Of a DNA stretch of 64,000 bases, positions 59,729 to 64,000 are shown piece by piece (positions within the stretch are counted from its first letter, which is position 1; the number at the start of each line of letters is the position of its first letter). Under the pieces are notes generated by a model. That model ran no database searches. It was not told where the DNA came from and saw only the letters and a list, made by a program, of their open reading frames with translations. Both the position numbers and the translations under genes were made by a program. Location: contig CBFFRP010000059.1 in assembly GCA_965644295.1 (NCBI GenBank), positions 81,147-145,146 on the forward strand. Direction: 5' to 3'. This DNA comes from Paraphysomonas bandaiensis (Eukaryota; Chrysophyceae).

Positions 59729-60480
59729 CAATGACTCCAAAACGCCTATTGGTAATAACAAGACATTCATTACTACTCAGAAACAGTATCTCTGATTTTT
59801 CATTATAAGTGCCTAGTACACACACATCAATGATAGCACAATAATATCTATCTCAGCCATTTGAATGTAAAACATACAGGGCTGATGATCCTTGCATATA
59901 AGTGTTATATTCTGTTAGTGTTGTGTACACAAGTCTACTGAAGGTTATACTATATTATAATATGATATGTATTGCGCGATTGAAGAGAAGTGGATGGTAA
60001 AATATAGCTTTAAAGTGTCTTATTAAGTAACTGAACATTGAACTCACTCAGTAATCAATTATTTAAATTCTGGCCAACGTATCTCATCATTTATAGTCGT
60101 TCTCTATACCCTCAACAAAGTCGGACTCGCACCTTTTCGTGGTGTTCTGGGGGATAAGTACCGGAGAGATTCTCTCTGGTAAACTAACGTGAGCCGCAAA
60201 CATAGTCGGCAGATATTTTTCTACCCACTCATAGCCGAATGCTTGTGTGGTACAAGGGACACCAATAAGTGTCACTTGTGTAGGCGTCTTTGAGCCCTGA
60301 CGAATAAACAGGCATCCGGGAATGGGCCCACCTCAAGGGTAACCGGGGTATTGGGCTACCTGCTGAAGTCAAGCATCCGGGATGTTCACCTTAAGAACTC
60401 GGAGCGGAAGTGGTCGCACCTTGGTGCTTGCGGCGACGCACAAGAAGCTTCCGTAGCGTTAAATAGTAGGATAAAAAAGT
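59729..60480. other. Intergenic with a partial relative of the MITE-like element
   Basis: 60405-60472 matches the right terminal repeat of 59369-59728 (GCACCTTGGTGCTTGCG, CACAAG, AGCTTCCGTAGCGTTAAATA, GTAGGATA), so a second, incomplete or diverged copy ends there. A short minus-strand frame at 60087-60275 shares a PC.TQAFG-like run with the frame in the first element. No gene is supported. Confidence 0.55.
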
Positions 60481-61015
60481 TTGTACTGATTAGTTACAGG
60501 TAGAGGTCTAAATAGTTTGTCTAGCATTCATCTAGCTACTAAATCGGTGCAGGTTTTTAATGCATATTGCTAATAATAAGACTTTCAATATCGTTCTCTA
60601 TATTTATGTTATCTCTTAATTTCTACTACCAATCAATGTTATCATATCTTAGATAGGCACGTAGGTACAGTCGATATATTTTAGTATTAGTAATATATAA
60701 TATATTACTCATATCATATCATTAGATTGTGTAATATATTTTTACCTACAACTACAGTATTCTGAATTTAACGGTCATAATTCAAAATATTTAAATGCAG
60801 CAACACTCACCACAATAAGTGAAAGGAAATCATAATAGGAAACGGTAAAGCTAGTCGTCAAGGAAGTAAATTAAGTTACCAATTCGTGTCTATAGTGTAC
60901 AGTATTTATGGGCGAACACAGGAGAGCTATTGTTCGAAAAAAACGAAGGGAGAGAGACAAGGACAAGCCTTTTTACCCCCAAACCCCTAGGGGCTTCTTC
61001 TCTTCGAGTGTTTCC
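60481..61015. other. Intergenic, transition to AT-rich block
   Basis: No gene is supported; a 60-codon frame at 60908-61090 is probably chance. A CCCCTAGGGG palindrome lies at 60984-60993. Confidence 0.45.
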
Positions 61016-61045
61016 AATTACAACTGCAAGCTTGCAGTTGTAATT
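61016..61045. repeat. Perfect 30-bp palindrome
   Basis: Half-site AATTACAACTGCAAG followed directly by its reverse complement, with no spacer. It lies at the point where base composition shifts from host-like to strongly AT-rich. Confidence 0.95.
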
Positions 61046-61142
61046 CCTTCTCTTTGTAAGTTTAACTTTATATATTATTTATATTCTTAAATAAAATTAA
61101 TAACTTTATATATTTTTTATAATGTTTATAATAAAAAGTAAT

Positions 61143-61292
61143 ATAGATAGTAAAGTAGATTTAATAAGTAGATTTAATAGTAGATATAGAGAGAGGAAAA
61201 AAATAAAATGAAAAATAATTTAATTTGTAAGGTTTGTAAAAACCCCGGGATTCTACCATTAAAACTACTTATTAAATCTACTTTGTTATCTA
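61143..61292. repeat. ~30-bp arm inverted repeat (hairpin)
   Basis: AAAGTAGATTTAATAAGTAG at 61152-61171 is perfectly inverted at 61265-61284, and the outer bases (ATATAGATA / TATCTATAT) extend the pairing. The loop is about 93 bp. Confidence 0.85.
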
Positions 61293-61384
61293 TATGACTT
61301 TTTTATAATAATGTATAATGGCAATGCTTTAAGCTCTGGAATGTAGTTGTAGTGATATAATGGCGAAGCTTTAAGCAAAAACTC

Positions 61385-61408
61385 ATAAAACCTTGAATTC
61401 TAATTTAA
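61385..61408 (+). promoter_or_regulatory. Shared upstream element, copy A (candidate viral promoter)
   Basis: A 24-bp block beginning ATAAAACCTTGAA and ending TCTAATTTAA, 54 bp upstream of the HNH endonuclease ATG. It differs by one base from the block at 62939-62962 upstream of the fibre-like gene. Confidence 0.6.
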
Positions 61409-61462
61409 ATATATATAAAATGGTTTAAAAATAAATTATTATATACATATATATATATTACA

Positions 61463-61969
61463 ATGGCTGAAGAATGGAAAGTGATTGATGGATACAACAA
61501 TAATTATAGTGTATCAAATAAAGGAAATGTGAAGAATAACAATACGGAAAGAATATTAAAGCAAACTATAAATAGAGATGGTTACCATAGACTCAGTCTT
61601 TATGTTGATAGAAAGCAAAAAACAGTTGAGATTCATCGATTAGTTGCAATAGCATTCATTCCGAATCCAGAAAATAAGCCTTGTGTAGATCATATAAATA
61701 ATAACACATTAGACAACAATGTTAATAATTTGAGATGGGCAACCGCAAAAGAGAATCAATATAACCAAAAATTAAGCAAAGCAAACAAATGTGGAGTAAA
61801 AGGCGTATGTTATAACAAAAGAGATAAGAAATGGCGAGCGTCAATAAAATTAGACGGCATTAAAATCCACATTGGAAGCTTCGACACAATAGAAGAAGCA
61901 AAGCAAGCACGAATAAAGAGAGCAAATAAAGCATTCGGAGTTTTCATAAATGCTTGTGAAAGAGAATAA
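61463..61969 (+). CDS. NUMOD4-HNH homing-type endonuclease with AP2-like DNA-binding end
   Basis: 168 residues, complete, no intron. Residues ~4-40 (EEWKVIDGYNNNYSVSNKGN) form a NUMOD4 motif. IHRLVAIAFIPNP followed by CVDHINNNTLDNNVNNLRWA (~56-93) is the HNH nuclease core with the catalytic DH and the N...N metal-binding region. The C-terminal ~50 residues (GVKGVCYNKRDKKWRASIKL...GSFDTIEEAKQAR) form an AP2/ERF-like DNA-binding module. This architecture is common in phages and in large DNA viruses of protists and spreads as a free-standing homing endonuclease. The surrounding DNA is about three-quarters AT and the gene has AT-rich codons unlike the host genes. The start ATG follows a run of TATATA and the shared element at 61385. 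Confidence 0.88.
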   Translation: MAEEWKVIDGYNNNYSVSNKGNVKNNNTERILKQTINRDGYHRLSLYVDRKQKTVEIHRLVAIAFIPNPENKPCVDHINNNTLDNNVNNLRWATAKENQYNQKLSKANKCGVKGVCYNKRDKKWRASIKLDGIKIHIGSFDTIEEAKQARIKRANKAFGVFINACERE

Positions 61970-62221
61970 GAACCCCTTACATAACAATAACAATGAATAT
62001 AACGAATACGATACATATGACCAAACAAAGACAACACACCTGATATGCACTCATCATGACATCATCATATTTCCTTTATTTCCATGCTTGTTATATGTCA
62101 CAATGATATAGACACAATGACAATGAATATTATGAATGAATATATATATATGTATATATATACTCAGCTCACAGACAACATACACAAACAACATACACAG
62201 CAACACAAAACACTACCAATC

Positions 62222-62373
62222 GAGATATTTGATACACTGTATCAAATTTCTGGCCGTCGTGTAGGTGAGTACAACAAAATTGATTGGATGAGAGTTAACC
62301 TAACTGTGTTGTACTCGCGAGTCCGGTGACAGATATTTGATACACTGTATCAAATTTCTGGCCGCCGTGTAGG
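62222..62373. repeat. Direct repeat containing a palindrome, two copies 108 bp apart
   Basis: A ~44-bp unit (AGATATTTGATAC-ACT-GTATCAAA followed by TTTCTGGCCG.CGTGTAGG) occurs at 62222-62265 and 62330-62373. Each holds the 8-bp inverted pair TTTGATAC/GTATCAAA with a 3-bp spacer. Between them GAGTACAACA (62267-62276) is inverted at 62307-62316. Possible roles: recombinase site, origin or terminator hairpin. Confidence 0.85.
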
Positions 62374-62384
62374 GTGTACAACAG

Positions 62385-62640
62385 AATTTTCAGTTTATAT
62401 AAATCAAGGTTTTTATATAAAACCCATATTTTTATAAAAATCTTGAATTTAAGCAAAAAAAGTCCAAATCCATTTTGCTACAACAAAAAGACAAAAAAAG
62501 CAAAAAAAATTATATAAAAATCTTGAATTTAAGCAAAAAAGTCCCAATTTTTATATAAAAACCTTGATTTATATAAAAACCCTTAATTTTAGAAATAAAA
62601 ACCCCCAATTTTGTTTAAAAAACCTTAATTTTAGTAATGT
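62385..62640. repeat. Degenerate AT-rich tandem motif (TATAAAAAYCTTGATTT-type)
   Basis: About ten imperfect copies of motifs such as TTTATATAAAAACCTTGATT, TAAAAATCTTGAATTTAAGC and AAAACCCTTAATTTTAG over 250 bp. The AAAACCTTGA core is the same as in the shared upstream element of the two flanking virus-like genes. No coding frame. Confidence 0.7.
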
Positions 62641-62894
62641 TTTATTCTTACATTAATTACATCGATCACATCTTCAAAATGCATGACAAATTCTTCAAAG
62701 TCTTTAATATTTATTGTATAATCATGCCAAAACAAATTAGGGTTAGAACTACGAGCGTTAAATTTAGAATGGTCTATTTCTTTAAAGAATTGTACACTAC
62801 GAGCGGTAAATTTAGAATGGTCTAATGATTCAAAGAGTTCTACACAGAGTGGGCCACTTTTTTTTTTATACTTAATAATTACATCGATTAACAT
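62631..62894 (-). CDS. Small AT-rich-block protein, 87 aa, with internal repeat
   Basis: A frame from the ATG at 62894 to 62631 on the minus strand. It contains a repeated DHSKFTARS / DHSKFNARS motif about 19 residues apart, then LFWHDYTINIKDFEEFVMHF and a C-terminal VIDVINVRIKHY. The repeat and the aromatic/acidic composition look protein-like rather than random. I do not recognise the family. It is the only minus-strand candidate in the virus-like block. Confidence 0.5.
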   Translation of the reverse strand: MLIDVIIKYKKKSGPLCVELFESLDHSKFTARSVQFFKEIDHSKFNARSSNPNLFWHDYTINIKDFEEFVMHFEDVIDVINVRIKHY

Positions 62895-62938
62895 TGTATA
62901 TATAATTAGAAAAGAAAACAAATTTATGCAAAAACCCT

Positions 62939-62962
62939 ATAAAACCTTGAAGTCTAATTTAA
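62939..62962 (+). promoter_or_regulatory. Shared upstream element, copy B (candidate viral promoter)
   Basis: A 24-bp block beginning ATAAAACCTTGAA and ending TCTAATTTAA, 38 bp upstream of the fibre-like gene ATG; it matches 61385-61408 with one difference, and a similar AAAAACYC.. run precedes both. Confidence 0.6.
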
Positions 62963-63000
62963 TTATAGAAAATAATAATGTTGTTATATTATATATATAG

Positions 63001-64000
63001 ATGTCAATTTATACAAAGCCCAAAACAAGCAATAATGCCATTTTCAATGCAGAAAATCATAAACAGATTGAAACAGCAAGAGTAATATTAAATATGGCGG
63101 AATATGCAAGATTAGACAATGCTAAATTTACAGCGAACGTTGAAATCTTGAATGGTAATAACTTAACCATAAACAATGAACCCCAAACAGTGGCCTTTAC
63201 AGATTCAAAAAATAATATGTTGTCAGATATAAATACAAGATTATTAAACCTCACTGGAAATGAAATACAAACATTAGACGGTATAAATACCAATGAAACT
63301 ATACAATCACAATTAGATACATTAACAGCAAGTTTTGAAGGTCTTGATGCTCTCCAAGATATAGACTTAATTAATATACCGAATTTACAAACGGATGTAA
63401 CAAACTTACAAAGTGACAAACACGATTTAATAGATGTAAATAACAAGTTGGATTCTGGATTAGTTTATGACTCAACAGAATTAAACACAATGGATAATAT
63501 TATTTCTAGTTTGAAGACTCAAATAACAAGTAATGATACAGACATAACAAACTTACAAAGTGACAAACATGATTTAATAGATGTAAATAATAAGTTGGAT
63601 TCTTCATTAGTATATGACTCAACAGAATTAAATACAATAGATAATATAATAGTAAATTTACAAGGTCAAATAACAAGTAATGATACAGATATAACAAACT
63701 TACAAAGTGATAAACATGATTTAATAGACGTAAATAACAGGTTAGATTCTTCATTAGTATATGACTCAACAGAATTAAACACAATGGATAATATTATTTC
63801 TAGTTTGAAGACTCAAATAACAGGTAATGATACAGACATAACAAACTTACAAAGTGACAAACATGATTTAATAGATGTAAATAATAAGTTGGATTCTTCA
63901 TTAGTGTATGATTCAACAGAATTAAACACAATGGATAATATTATTTCTAGTTTGAAGACTCAAATAACAAGCAATGACACAGATATAACAAACTTACAAA
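63001..64000 (+). CDS. Fibre-like repeat protein of virus type (3' partial)
   Basis: Open from the ATG at 63001 to the window end with no stop: 333 residues so far. After a unique ~130-residue head (MSIYTKPKTSNNAIFNAENH...), exact 147-bp / 49-residue repeats run from about 63400 (NLQSDKHDLIDVNNKLDSSL, VYDSTELNTMDNIISSLKTQ, ITSNDTDIT). Repeats recur at 63401, 63548, 63695, 63842 and 63989 with only scattered substitutions. The heptad-like hydrophobic spacing and Asn/Asp/Ser richness suit a trimeric coiled-coil fibre. Proteins with such NNKLDSS...LN...QIT repeats are common in large DNA viruses of algae and protists and in phage tail fibres. No introns; AT-rich codons. The gene continues beyond the window. 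Confidence 0.72.
   Translation, partial: MSIYTKPKTSNNAIFNAENHKQIETARVILNMAEYARLDNAKFTANVEILNGNNLTINNEPQTVAFTDSKNNMLSDINTRLLNLTGNEIQTLDGINTNETIQSQLDTLTASFEGLDALQDIDLINIPNLQTDVTNLQSDKHDLIDVNNKLDSGLVYDSTELNTMDNIISSLKTQITSNDTDITNLQSDKHDLIDVNNKLDSSLVYDSTELNTIDNIIVNLQGQITSNDTDITNLQSDKHDLIDVNNRLDSSLVYDSTELNTMDNIISSLKTQITGNDTDITNLQSDKHDLIDVNNKLDSSLVYDSTELNTMDNIISSLKTQITSNDTDITNLQ

Noticed and set aside
1-64000. tRNA, rRNA or telomere repeats
   Set aside because: None could be recognised by reading. The only tRNA-related signal is the copia-2 primer-binding site. A covariance-model scan would be needed to exclude small RNAs.

Overview
The window is nuclear DNA from a eukaryote. Several genes are broken by short GT-AG introns (mostly 45-120 nt), some with a CTAAC-like branch point. 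Conserved eukaryotic proteins are recognisable: SKI3, BRR2, proteasome alpha-2, a MEKK-type kinase, IFT27, IFT57 and a GLT1D1-like glycosyltransferase. Two intraflagellar-transport genes imply an organism that builds a cilium or flagellum, such as a zoosporic fungus or flagellated protist. I cannot place it more precisely from sequence alone.

Layout. 0-11.5 kb: a 5'-truncated GLT1D1-like gene converges on SKI3 (minus strand). A long ATGT microsatellite lies upstream of SKI3, followed by an intronless SIR2-like NADase-family gene, a second ATGT microsatellite and a small unknown gene. 11.9-29.6 kb is repeat-rich. It holds a roughly 555-bp satellite, mostly in tandem, a 0.77-kb inverted-repeat transposon, a spliced gene of unknown family, a decayed tyrosine recombinase of the type carried by polinton-like viruses, virophages and giant viruses, and a Ty1/copia element (copia-1) inserted in the satellite and carrying a snap-back rearrangement. 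30.5-42.2 kb is gene-dense: IFT27, a secreted cysteine-rich protein, an unknown 207-aa gene and BRR2. 43.0-48.5 kb is an intact, apparently very young Ty1/copia element (copia-2). 49-58.8 kb holds a histone H3-like relic, a third tetranucleotide array just upstream of a PB1-MEKK kinase, PSMA2 and a NEK6/7-like kinase fused in frame to IFT57. 59-60.5 kb carries small inverted-repeat elements. From about 61 kb to the end the DNA turns very AT-rich and intronless. There it encodes a NUMOD4-HNH-AP2-type homing endonuclease and a fibre-like protein with exact 49-residue repeats. These two genes share an upstream sequence element, suggesting a resident or integrated large or medium DNA virus that runs off the window.

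The most interesting points are the NEK-IFT57 fusion, the virus-like AT-rich block with its own candidate promoter motif, the fossil viral-type recombinase, the snap-back copia element with diverged satellite arrays on its two sides, and the tetranucleotide arrays 80-90 bp upstream of three start codons. All gene models were built by eye from splice signals and family recall. No search or alignment was run.
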